Shown: positions 13,060-24,800 of the stretch, piece after piece
How the letters are laid out: each line of letters opens with the position of its first letter
Numbering within the stretch: position 1 is the stretch's first letter
NCBI RefSeq assembly: GCF_001039355.2
Contig: NW_019775780.1
Location: 310,001-374,000, forward strand
Length of the DNA: 64,000 nucleotides
Direction of reading: 5' to 3'
Source of the DNA: Lingula anatina
Lineage: Eukaryota; Brachiopoda; Lingulata; Lingulida; Lingulidae
Made by a program: the position numbers and the translations under genes
Notes under the pieces: generated by a model
Databases searched by the model: none
The model's input: only the letters and a program-made list of their open reading frames with translations
What the model was told of the DNA's origin: nothing

Positions 13060-13096
13060 ATACAAGGATACACTCTACAACCGTGTATCCTTGTAT
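13060..13096. other. 14-bp perfect inverted repeat over the stop codon (left copy)
   Basis: Arms ATACAAGGATACAC (13060-13073) and GTGTATCCTTGTAT (13083-13096) enclose a 9-base loop containing the TAG stop of the RIM-BP-like gene. The same hairpin is at 14923-14959 in the right copy. Confidence 0.9.
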
Positions 13097-13621
13097 TTCT
13101 CCATCCTCTTTGGTTGTCCCTTAGACCTACTTCCTGTAGACACGTTACTCTGCTCAGAAGAAGAATGCTCACTGTTTTTGTGACTGGACAATTTACCAGC
13201 TTTCCTGCTGACCAAATTAGAATTTGATTTTTGAATTGCGCTAAATTCCTCAATGAAGCTTGCAGGTACTAAACCTCTCCTGCCATTTACCTGGAAGCAG
13301 ACAGCATCTATAGTAAATTATTTCACATCATTTTGGCATCTTTGAAGACAAAAATTATAATTTTAAACAGTCATGTATTTGCTATGTGTTGAATAAATTC
13401 TTTAATCTTTATGCTGATTTCCATACAAATGGCTATATATATGTGGCCCTGTGAGTATTCCTCACAAACCTGCACCCACAACCTACCTCAGCAAAGAAGA
13501 AACCATCGGCTCTTTGGAGACCAAATGTTGTAATAACATCCCCTGCCTTAATGACCAATTCATATGCAGAGACTTTGTTTGGGGACTGCCGAGAAGGTAT
13601 GTAGTCATATACAGCTACAAA
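13075..13621 (-). pseudogene. Artefactual second copy of the two terminal SH3 exons
   Basis: Two intact exons, 13487-13621 and 13075-13290, repeat the final exons at 15350-15484 and 14938-15153. They are open and carry the same stop codon, so nothing marks them as decayed. They are listed apart because the duplication ends precisely at the sequence gap and is most likely an assembly artefact rather than a real tandem exon duplication. Counting them would add a false third SH3 domain to the gene. Confidence 0.8.
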
Positions 13622-13647
13622 CTGAAGCAAATATCAAACAAAATTAA

Positions 13648-14618
13648 NNNNNNNNNNNNNNNNNNNNNNNNNNNNNNNNNNNNNNNNNNNNNNNNNNNNN
13701 NNNNNNNNNNNNNNNNNNNNNNNNNNNNNNNNNNNNNNNNNNNNNNNNNNNNNNNNNNNNNNNNNNNNNNNNNNNNNNNNNNNNNNNNNNNNNNNNNNNN
13801 NNNNNNNNNNNNNNNNNNNNNNNNNNNNNNNNNNNNNNNNNNNNNNNNNNNNNNNNNNNNNNNNNNNNNNNNNNNNNNNNNNNNNNNNNNNNNNNNNNNN
13901 NNNNNNNNNNNNNNNNNNNNNNNNNNNNNNNNNNNNNNNNNNNNNNNNNNNNNNNNNNNNNNNNNNNNNNNNNNNNNNNNNNNNNNNNNNNNNNNNNNNN
14001 NNNNNNNNNNNNNNNNNNNNNNNNNNNNNNNNNNNNNNNNNNNNNNNNNNNNNNNNNNNNNNNNNNNNNNNNNNNNNNNNNNNNNNNNNNNNNNNNNNNN
14101 NNNNNNNNNNNNNNNNNNNNNNNNNNNNNNNNNNNNNNNNNNNNNNNNNNNNNNNNNNNNNNNNNNNNNNNNNNNNNNNNNNNNNNNNNNNNNNNNNNNN
14201 NNNNNNNNNNNNNNNNNNNNNNNNNNNNNNNNNNNNNNNNNNNNNNNNNNNNNNNNNNNNNNNNNNNNNNNNNNNNNNNNNNNNNNNNNNNNNNNNNNNN
14301 NNNNNNNNNNNNNNNNNNNNNNNNNNNNNNNNNNNNNNNNNNNNNNNNNNNNNNNNNNNNNNNNNNNNNNNNNNNNNNNNNNNNNNNNNNNNNNNNNNNN
14401 NNNNNNNNNNNNNNNNNNNNNNNNNNNNNNNNNNNNNNNNNNNNNNNNNNNNNNNNNNNNNNNNNNNNNNNNNNNNNNNNNNNNNNNNNNNNNNNNNNNN
14501 NNNNNNNNNNNNNNNNNNNNNNNNNNNNNNNNNNNNNNNNNNNNNNNNNNNNNNNNNNNNNNNNNNNNNNNNNNNNNNNNNNNNNNNNNNNNNNNNNNNN
14601 NNNNNNNNNNNNNNNNNN
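13648..14618. other. Assembly gap (971 N)
   Basis: This is a run of unknown bases. Because both sides carry the same 892 bp, the true gap is probably zero or negative, and the open frames that appear to cross it are meaningless. Confidence 0.99.
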
Positions 14619-15510
14619 AAAATAAGATCTGCCATTATATAAAAAATGAGAATGGATAATCCACATCTCATTTCATTAAGTGTTGTCAACCTGACATTGG
14701 GAACATTTCACCTTGTGCAAATTTGAGCAAAATCTAGGTAGTCTCATTAAGGTATATATGTATATCATATTTTCTGCTAAATCAACACTGCGAAAATGAA
14801 GTTCAATGACTGATCCATGAATGTACAAGACATCTCATTGAAACTGACAAATCACTCCCTGATGCTTTGTCATAGTCTTTATAGTCTCAGTTTTGCACCT
14901 CTCTTGTCTGATATCATTTTTAATACAAGGATACACTCTACAACCGTGTATCCTTGTATTTCTCCATCCTCTTTGGTTGTCCCTTAGACCTACTTCCTGT
15001 AGACACGTTACTCTGCTCAGAAGAAGAATGCTCACTGTTTTTGTGACTGGACAATTTACCAGCTTTCCTGCTGACCAAATTAGAATTTGATTTTTGAATT
15101 GCGCTAAATTCCTCAATGAAGCTTGCAGGTACTAAACCTCTCCTGCCATTTACCTGGAAGCAGACAGCATCTATAGTAAATTATTTCACATCATTTTGGC
15201 ATCTTTGAAGACAAAAATTATAATTTTAAACAGTCATGTATTTGCTATGTGTTGAATAAATTCTTTAATCTTTATGCTGATTTCCATACAAATGGCTATA
15301 TATATGTGGCCCTGTGAGTATTCCTCACAAACCTGCACCCACAACCTACCTCAGCAAAGAAGAAACCATCGGCTCTTTGGAGACCAAATGTTGTAATAAC
15401 ATCCCCTGCCTTAATGACCAATTCATATGCAGAGACTTTGTTTGGGGACTGCCGAGAAGGTATGTAGTCATATACAGCTACAAACTGAAGCAAATATCAA
15501 ACAAAATTAA
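14619..15510. repeat. Right copy of the 892-bp duplication flanking the gap
   Basis: This matches 12756-13647. This copy is continuous with the upstream exons of the minus-strand gene, so it is used for the gene model. Confidence 0.93.
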
Positions 15511-18355
15511 TATGCTATTACAATTATTTATATTTCTTCACTTGATTATGATGTTTATAAAAGACAAAGAAGAGTTGACATGTGAAAGCAGCAGTGAAGG
15601 AGCATACTAAAAGTCATAATTATATATACAGTGGACTCTAAGTTTATGTAGATTTTTTTTGTTGTAAAACAGTATTTGTGAGATGTGCTTGAAAGACATC
15701 AATCTCTTCCTATAAACACCATTTCTGTACCAAGACACTTACAATTCTTCTCTCTCCTTTCCTGTAATGATCATCATTAGACACAAACGAGGCTACATCA
15801 TCGTCATCATCCACGTCCCCATCCTCCTCAGTGGCTGAGTGTGGCGGCATACTATTACGAGATGCTGCACGAGGAAACTCCCCAAGCATGAGATCAGTGG
15901 TGGCAGACATGCGTCCATTCTCTGCCAGAGTTTGTATGCTGAACTGCACTGGTCGGCGCAAGTTCTGGTTCTCTATAAGCACCTTGCACTGATGTGGACT
16001 CCTGACCACCTCTGCCTCACGACCATTGACAAGAATCTACAATACAATAACATATATATTTATGTCTGGAGAATTTTTAAAGAATATAATGAGAACAATA
16101 GGTTTTCATGGATTCACAACTAAACAGTATGCATTAAAAAATCTAACCCAAAAAGAGTTGAAAAATGTTTCATTCATGGATTTAAAAATAAAATATTCAA
16201 ATATAATATATCATTTATTTAAAAGAATCTGAGTCAAAAAGATAGAATTAGCTTCAACTGACTCCTACTCCAAATTAATGACATAAAGACTCTTCAAGAA
16301 AGATATTCTGATATTTAGATCTACCTTGTATCCTTTGACTATGGAGTCATTGTTTCTTCCAAACTCATCCATCTCAGGAGGCTGCCAGCTCAGCAGAACA
16401 CTGAGGTCACTGAGAATTTGTTCCATAGAGAACTGACTGGGAGGATCAGGATTACCTGGAAGGAACAATTAGTTCATTGTTTTAGGCGTAACTTCAACAT
16501 TTTAGAGATAATTCTCCAATGTTCTAATGACATTAATTTTTGTTTTCTTTGATAATTTATTTTAAAAGTATCTTAACCAGGATTTTCACAGATCGTTTAA
16601 GGATCTTAGGTTCAGAAGGAAATACTGATATCAGATAAGATAGAGAACAAATATAATTACAAAACTTAAAAAGGGGAAAAATCAATATACCATACCTGCA
16701 GTCCTCTGGCTGACTCTAGATCTAGTGGTTGGGTGGTAAGAGTTATTAGATCTTCTATCAGCGTTGTTTGAATTCGATGGAAAGTTTGAACCAGAAAGAC
16801 CACTGTAAGCCTGCTGCTGATCCACAGGGCCCAGTCCATTTCTCAGGCTTGCACCATTTGGAGAAACTAAATCATTTGATGGCACTGTTTGCAAATAATT
16901 CCCCAAAGATGACTGCCCATTGGTAGTCTGCTGTTGTTGTGGTTGTAACTGGTTGAAAGGAGACATGTTTTGGTTCATGATGGAAGGGGGAGGCAACTGT
17001 AAGCTTTGGCTCAGTGACAGAGCCAGGTTGACTGGCAGTTGCTGCTCCACCATGTTGTCTCCTGTCTCAAACCCGTGGCCAATGGGGTAGGGTCCTGGGT
17101 GGAAGGCTTGTTCTAAGGCACTGTGCATCCCCAGGATCTGCTCAGGACTTGTGTCAAGGTGAGACGGCAATGCCTGAAGCAAGCACAAAAACACATTACA
17201 GGGATATAGATCATGATGATGATGATGATGATGTTCAGGGCTTAAATCTTTCCAATGTGATGTAACAGTCCCACATGCCAAGCTGCTTTATGTATTTTCA
17301 TATACTAGGTTATATAGCAAAGTGCCATTTTATGCTTTCCTTGTGTATCAATTCTACAAAAATTCAATATAAAAGTATTTGAAGAATTATCTATTTTCCT
17401 ATTTAATATTTGCAATAACTGAAACACAATTATATTTGTTTAAAAGATTCTAAACTATTGCTTTAAATTTCATGGTTAATTGCTTTAAAGGTGGTTTGAT
17501 AGGTACAGTAGAAAAACTGGTCCCCATTGGAGCTCCCATTGGTTCACATACCAGTTCCCCTGGCCTGCTCCTCTCTCTCCTGCTGTCATCCACAGTTCTC
17601 TCTGTATAGACTGGTTGGAGATAGGAAGCAGGGACCAGCCCAACACGCCCTCCAAGCCTTGTCTCATAATAACCATCCTGGTCTGGTGGGCCTAAAGCAT
17701 AGGATATAAATGATTTGGCTAATTTGCTTAGCAAACAACTCCTATATCCACTTCAAACTATAAATAACATTAACTCAGGTAAAAATTCAAATTTTTAATA
17801 TAGATTAATTTTTTCTAGGATATTCCACTTTTCAAAAACAACATGAATATTATTACTAGGCAACTGTTTCTCTAAATAATTTAAAACTGCATATGATTTT
17901 ATTTAATTTTTCTTCATACCTAGCACCTGCACTAACTCCCCTTCTTTAAGTGGTAATTCCAAATTTGGATGCCTGCTTTGTGAAAAAAGTTCAGGTCTGT
18001 AGTCAGAAATTGCTCTAAACAAATCTGTGTCTTCACCTCCATGTGGCTTTTGCTTGCTATGTTTCGATTTTCTCTTTTTCTCTGATGTCTTCTGGCGTGG
18101 TTCTGTTGGATGTCTTTTCATTCTTTCATTATTCAACTGGCCGTGTTTTGATTTCACTCTCGTGGTGTAAGGTAGGTCATCAAAGTCACTAGCTGTGGCC
18201 ACTGATGTTTCTTCTGAGTGGTCAGAATGGTCATCCAGTGACCACATCATACTGTCCATCTCAGTCTGGTCATCTGTTGTCTGGTGTTCATGGCTATCAC
18301 TCTTGGTGTTGGACTTCTTTGCCTTTTTTGGTGGACTGGAGCTGCAGCTTGAAAA
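14938..18355 (-). CDS. RIM-BP-like C-terminus: SH3, FN3, SH3 (exons 37-43)
   Basis: Exons: 17920-18355, 17552-17691, 16696-17173, 16325-16455, 15743-16036, 15350-15484, 14938-15153. The first SH3 spans the exon 37/38 junction: LFRAISDYRPEL, ELPLKEGELVQVLG, DQDGYYETRLGGRVGLVPASYL. A 160-residue Gln/Asn/Pro-rich linker follows. An FN3 fold crosses exons 40/41, with VLLSWQPPEMDEF, VKGYK, ILVNGREAEVV and VQFSIQTLAENGRMS. An acidic stretch of Asp comes next, then the last SH3: FVAVYDYIPSRQSPN, ELVIKAGDVITTFG, ADGFFFAEV, NGRRGLVPASFIEEF. The long RT loop with SPN and the DGFxxxE...GRRGLVPxxF ending are typical of RIM-binding proteins, which bind RIM and voltage-gated calcium channels at active zones. 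Classical RIM-BPs have three SH3 and usually three FN3 domains; this one has two and one. A basic 55-residue tail ends at TAG. Confidence 0.86.
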
Positions 18356-18826
18356 CTGAAATTTACCATTAAGTGTTAATTTTAGGGTGTCTAGTATAAA
18401 AAGAACTTTTAAAGGCATGATACAGTGCAATGCAAAATATCCTTATCACAAGCAAATTTGATAAAATTCATTTAAATAAGTAAATCATCTAAATATCAAA
18501 ATTGGGCTCAAAAATGTTAACTGTTAATAAATGTGTAAAACTTGAATCTTGTTAAAAGCATTAAATTCCAATTGACAAGACATGAAAAACATAACTGTGC
18601 ACATTTTCTTAAGAAAGAAGGAAATATATGGAATATTAAATTAAAGTGAAAACATGTACTTCAAGACCTCTACATGGTAGATATAAAATAAAGAAGGGAG
18701 GAATTTCTCTCTTATATCAAACAAAACCCAACTTTGTTGCATTCCTCCAAGTAAAACTAAAAACTGTCAGTTATCTTAAGGACGCAGAAGGTGTCAACAA
18801 AGTCAAAACTGTTTTTACGCACACAA

Positions 18827-18861
<35 letters not shown>

Positions 18862-21800
18862 AAATGAGCACACTCCATGTAACATTTGCAGAACTGTCTT
18901 ATATCATTTTTAATTACTGTCAATTTCCTTTCACATTACACTGGCATGACTCAGAGTAACTTTTTTTTTTGTGGAATAACTTAACTGCATCTCACCTTCT
19001 CTGAAGAACGTCTGTCACTGCTATTACTTGAAGTTTCCAGCTCATGCTCTATCTTGGAAACAAGGCGGCCATGCATTCCACAATTACTCATGTCTTTAGC
19101 AGCTCGATGCAGAAGGTTGTCCTAATCAAATATAGAACTCATCACACTAGCTATTTACATGCAGTGTCTTTAGGTGGCAAAACACTATAGGGGTTATTAT
19201 TTTGAAAGGAATGCAAGATGTTAATTCACTAGGAAACCTTCTCAATCAGTTTATTTTTATCAGTCTATATGCAGTTAAACAGGGGTAACTGCATTCAAGT
19301 GCATATCAAACAGATGTGCATAGAAAATGCGGCAATCAGGCCATACAAAATTACAAGTGACAAATGCATTTAGGATTTACATTTTATGCATTCAAAACCT
19401 ACATTAATTCATGAACATAAATAACATGCAAATGCAAATTCCACATGTCAAAAAATAAAATCTAATGCCCTACCTTCTGCTTGCATTTTTTGGCCAATCT
19501 TGTAACTTTGGCTCTCAAAGGTGTCATGGTATTGTTGGCTTTGGATAGCTCTTCTTTCTGTTATGAACAATAAATATCACTAAGAACATAATTATCGTTC
19601 AAATACCATGTGAGCTGGTATCTTAATTCATTTTAGTAGTCTGGTTTTGATACAAAAAATCAAGTAATCAAAGAAACCTATTTTCTTATAAACAATTATT
19701 TTCATAATATAGATTGACAACAGGGTCATTTGCTAAAAGAAATCCAAACAGATTTAATATTATACCTTATCTCTTAACTCCTCTAAAGTGTTATTGAGTC
19801 GTATTCTCAGTTCTTTTTGTTCTGCTTCTAACTGAGCTTGTGCAGTTACACTCTGCCCATCTTCTTCCGTTCTACTGGGACTAATCTTAGCAGACAATGA
19901 CCCATCTGGAGGCGAGGCTTCCCGAGACTTCAGACCAGACTTTTCTGGTGTCTTGTGCTGCTTCATCTCAGCCTCGAGACGCTCAACCTTTTCTTTTTTG
20001 TCTTTGAGTTTCTTATTCAGTTGGTCTATTTCAATATTCTGAATGAATAAATTGAAATTGTTGTGAAAGTTGAGAATAGTAGCACCAAGGCAATGCAGAT
20101 AGAATCTAAAATATCTAAGGCATCATATTTTCAAATTTAGGTATTCAACTGAACATATTTGCAAAATACTAGACAATATTTCTAAACAATACAATTTGAA
20201 AAGAAACTAATTTCACTCTAACCTATATGTTCACATTACATGAGAAAATGGGTGTACTGCCTATAAAACAGAACCAAAATTAATGGGCTGCTACCTTTGA
20301 GAAAAGCTCCTGCTCTTTGTTCTGCAGCTCTTTCTTGAGTTGGTGTTCCTCCCTGCTTGTCTCCAGCCAGTCCAGCATGTTCTTCTCTGATGTCCTTCCT
20401 GTGTCTGCTAGCCGCTCCCTCTGCATCCTGTTTAGACTGGGCAGGGGGCTGTCTGGACCAACTAGGTTCTGAAGTTTATAAAATAGAGTATAGTCATCAC
20501 GATAAGTGTTTCTTGATCTTTAGTTTAAAAATATACCCTTTATGTTACTTGTTATTTTCATAAGTGGATTTGCTAAAAGTGTTTCATTAAAATTGAATCA
20601 ATATAACATTCCATGACCTAGATGTGTAAAAAGTTTCACTGGAAGATGTCCTTTTGTCACAAGAAAAAAATTTGTTTGTGACAGAAGAACATCTGACATG
20701 ATTCAATGACCTACCTTTGACCGAACAAGTCTGTCCAGGCGAGAAATTTCTTCTTGGGCAAAGGTCAGTTCTCTTCTCTTTTCAGCAAGTTCTTTTTCCA
20801 GTTTCAAAATCTGATCCCTCTGGTCTTTTACAATTTTCTCTTTGACTTCAAGCTGCCTCTCCCTGTCTCTCAACTACAAATAATGAAAATGCAGATATAC
20901 TCTCATCAAAATAAGAGAGGTTTGATTAAAATACTACTGGGTAATTACTAGGCAACATTTACAAAATTTAAGAAACATGCAACTCAATGCACATACAGAA
21001 CAAGTGGCAAGATGGTGGTCCACTCAACTAAAATAAACTTGGATTGCAATAACAGTAAAGAACTTACCTTGGCCTTCCACATGGCCAGATCACTAGCACC
21101 TTTGGCACCAGATGCAGGCAAACTATCCTTGAACAGACTCAGTTCACTCTCTTGGTTCTACAAAACAAGCACAAAACATTTTACATAATTTCAGTAACTT
21201 CATGATGATATAGCAACAGAGATAAGAAACTTATTCAGTGCTGACAGGTAGGCACTTTTATCAATTGCAGCAATGTATGGTTGAAGAGGTAATGAATGGA
21301 AAGTATCCACATCTGATTCTTTGATGGTAAAAAATCTTTAAGGAAAGTAGGGAGAAAGTATGAAACAAATTTCAGTGAGAAGACAGCCTTTTTATTAAGA
21401 TACTGTGAAAGGCAAAATAGGCAGAAAAATTTCCCCAGGACAAAGTTTATCTCCTCACCTTCAGTTTCTTCTCCAACCCCTCCACTCTAGTCTCCCAGTC
21501 TTTGATCTCCTTGGCATGGACTCTCTCCAGGAGGATCACGTCAGGGTTCAGCTGGTCTATGTGGGACCTACGCTTCAGCCAGGAGGGAGTGGGAGGTTTC
21601 GGAGGTACTGGTGGTCTGTAACCTGGATGAAAACAGTAAGGTATAATTTAAAATAAAGGTTGGGTTCAAAAGGAGATTCTTACATAACAAAATTGGCTGA
21701 CCTTAATTTTTTTTTTTTTTTTTTTTTTGGTCTATATGATTCCATTCAATCCTGAAACTGATTTTAACCCCATGGGGAGTTTACAACACAAGCTGCTGCA

Positions 21801-24800
21801 TATGCCATTATGTGCTTATTTCAAAATGATCAAAATGACATGGTTTGAAAACCAAGACCTACCTTTAGGTGGTGTGGCTGGTGTAGACACAGAACCAGTC
21901 ACACCAGAGGTGGGTGGTGAGGGAGGTTTGGACTTGGGTAAAGGCGGCGTTCCTCGTCCTGACAGTGGGATGTCCTCAGCCAAACTGGGAGCTTCATCTG
22001 CACTGTCAACATCTCCCTCTGGGACCTGAGTACTTGGAAGATAAAATGAATCCTCAATAACACTTCCATCAGCATGTGTTGCTTTCCCTGGTATAACTGG
22101 GGGTTTACTGGAAGGCACTGCAGGGGCTGGGCCACTTTCACTGGGTGCAGAGCTCACTGCTGTGGTCTTCTCAATATGGCCCCACAGGTCGCTAAGCTCA
22201 GCCAGTTTAGAGGTGGAAGACTTGTTTGTATTTTCAATTTGTTTCCACTCCATTTCTTCAATGACTCCTGGTCCTGCTGGAGAGCTCATAGATGGAGCCA
22301 CTGCAGACAGCAGCGGGATGTCTTCTAATGGAAGCTGGTCTACAAAGTCCACGATGGCTTGACTTCTTGGAGTTAAGTTACTATCTGGTGATTGGATGTC
22401 TGGTGGTAATGTTATATTTTCCAGTTTAACATCTCCTGACTGAAAAGAGAAAGTAGTCAACAATTTATTTTTCTAAAAACAAAATATCATCTTAAAACTT
22501 TGTTAATGTTGGCAATGTGAATTTTCCTCATCTCATGGTTTAAAGAAAATATCAGTTAACTTAGCACCGAAATTTCGTTTCACCCATTAAATATTGCTCT
22601 TATCCGCTTATAGTATTCTACCAGAAGTAATCATCACTTTTAATGGATGAACAGTGCCCTCAAATATCAAAGTGAATGTTTTGTTTCATATAGTTGTTTT
22701 AAACTAAGATAATGATGGAAATGAAATTGACGCTCATACTGGATCTAACCTTTGAAACGGAAGTCGTAAGGTATATTTCATTTCCATCACTTTCTTACTG
22801 CCATTAAAATGTACATTATATTCTGTAGTTTCCTTTGCTTTGTGTACAATACCTACTTAATATAGTGATGGGGACTCAAAAAATGTGATTTACATAACTG
22901 CACAAGCAAAAACCTTAATAAAATGTGCGACACAAAAGTTGTATTCCTAGCAGAGGACATCACCTCCAGTAGTTTATTATGTGGGTAGCATACAGTGCAG
23001 CATCACCCATGACTTACCCAACCCTGGCAGGCCAATCATATAATTATTCAGTCAGATAATTATATTACAATCATATACCAATAACTTATATCAATTACTT
23101 TTTAAAGGTTATAACATATAACATTTTCAATCCTTAATCAGGATTTAGAATAAAACTATCTGTCATGGATAATTGTAATTTGAAACTTGTAATTGTAACA
23201 GTGTTTAAGTCTAGTTAAATATTCACCAACATGAATCATATGATAATAATTTGAGTAGTTAAATATAAAACAGGAAATTACCTTGACACCTTGATATAAT
23301 ATTGTAAAATTTTCTCTCAGTTTGCTGTAATTATCCTGAAGCATGTCATAAGCCTACAATTGATAAAAAAAATAAACATCAATATGGTAAACAAAATATT
23401 ATAGACAAAGTTTTAAGACTTCAAACAGTCAGAAGCCGAACCTGTCCAACTTATTTAAACGGGCACAAGCTCACATGTCTCGGCTTATGTATCTCGGCTC
23501 AGCTTATCAACTCTTACAAAAACACCAGGTATATTTTATTGTGGCAAAGGAAGAGACAATTTGTCACTGTACTGATAAAAATTTCAATCCAATTAAGAAG
23601 AATTTGCTAGATTTTTGGTTAAAATCAAGTACAGTGGGACAGAGAGCCCAGAATGTTTGTTTGAAGCTGATATATAGGTATATAAATTATTAAGTTAGAG
23701 TGCATGAAAACTGTACCTAAACCACAAATATACATGCTGGACAAAGGCTTTATTTAACAAACTCACACTAGACCTTATGTAGACTAATATACAGATTATC
23801 ATAAAACAAACAGGATTTTGCTCAAGGTAGCGCAATCAGAGCAACAGAGGGGATGGGAATGTTTACGAAAGATACAAGTAAAAAACAACACAAAATGGCT
23901 AGGATCCAGTTACAGCAACTATTTTATGCTAAAGTGGATGTTGAAAACAAACAACCCAGAATAGGAGCTACATTTCATCTGGCTCTTTTGCTCTAGACAC
24001 TCACCATGGTAGAATGCAGAAACCACTCATTAGCAATTTGATGTATGTGACAACCACTCCTCCTCCACACTGGTGAATATTACATACACCTTGCTGGCTA
24101 CTTCTAATACAGTCATCACACAGTTCATAAATAGAACACTATTACTAGGTAACACTCTTCACACAAGAGCAAAACAATAGTGAAGTTCACAGCAAATGTC
24201 AGTTGTGTGAACAGAGCTGTCTTCAACCCACACAGTGCCTGAAATACACTGTGGCAATAATTCTGCTAGGTCATATAGAATAATCCACACCAAATGCCAA
24301 CAGATTCATCTAGTCTACATGTAAAGTGACAGAAAGGAGGAATAATTGCAGAAAGCATTTTAAGTTCTAGAAGTGATTGAAGATATTACAGTCACATATA
24401 TGTTCACACACATTATTCTCCCAAATTTACTACCACCACCACAACTACGGATGTCCTATTAAAACACAAACCTGTCAAACTCAGTCTTGCTACTCTTCTA
24501 CTACTTTTCTCATCTAATTTCTTAGCCTAAACTACTTCAGTCTACTCCAACACCACACTGACAACATTATTACAGCCACTACAATAAGTACAGTAACACA
24601 ATGTGCACCCAATACAACCACTACCTTGCGATTAGCTAACAAAACTCTGTGCAATGAACTGGTCTCCTGGAAAGGACACAAACCAAACAAAATCATGCTG
24701 TTACTTATTACTGCAGAGCATTTTTCAGAGTAATCATGTTACATACATGCAAGGAAAATTAATGAAAAACATAATATAAGATGTACATTATAATGTTATA

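Larger units (their letters stand above)
12756..13647. repeat. Left copy of an 892-bp duplication flanking the assembly gap
   Basis: This stretch matches 14619-15510 base for base at an offset of 1863. By eye I found one difference, C at 13044 against T at 14907. The left copy ends exactly at the N run and the right copy begins exactly at its end, which is what two overlapping, unmerged contig ends look like. It contains a second copy of the last two coding exons of the minus-strand gene. Confidence 0.93.

Noticed and set aside
13487-13621. A real third SH3 domain or exon duplication
   Set aside because: The duplicate is nearly identical, includes intron and UTR sequence, and ends exactly at the assembly gap, so an assembly artefact explains it better.
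13451-14689. Long open frames across the gap on both strands
   Set aside because: They consist of unknown bases read as open codons and carry no evidence of coding.
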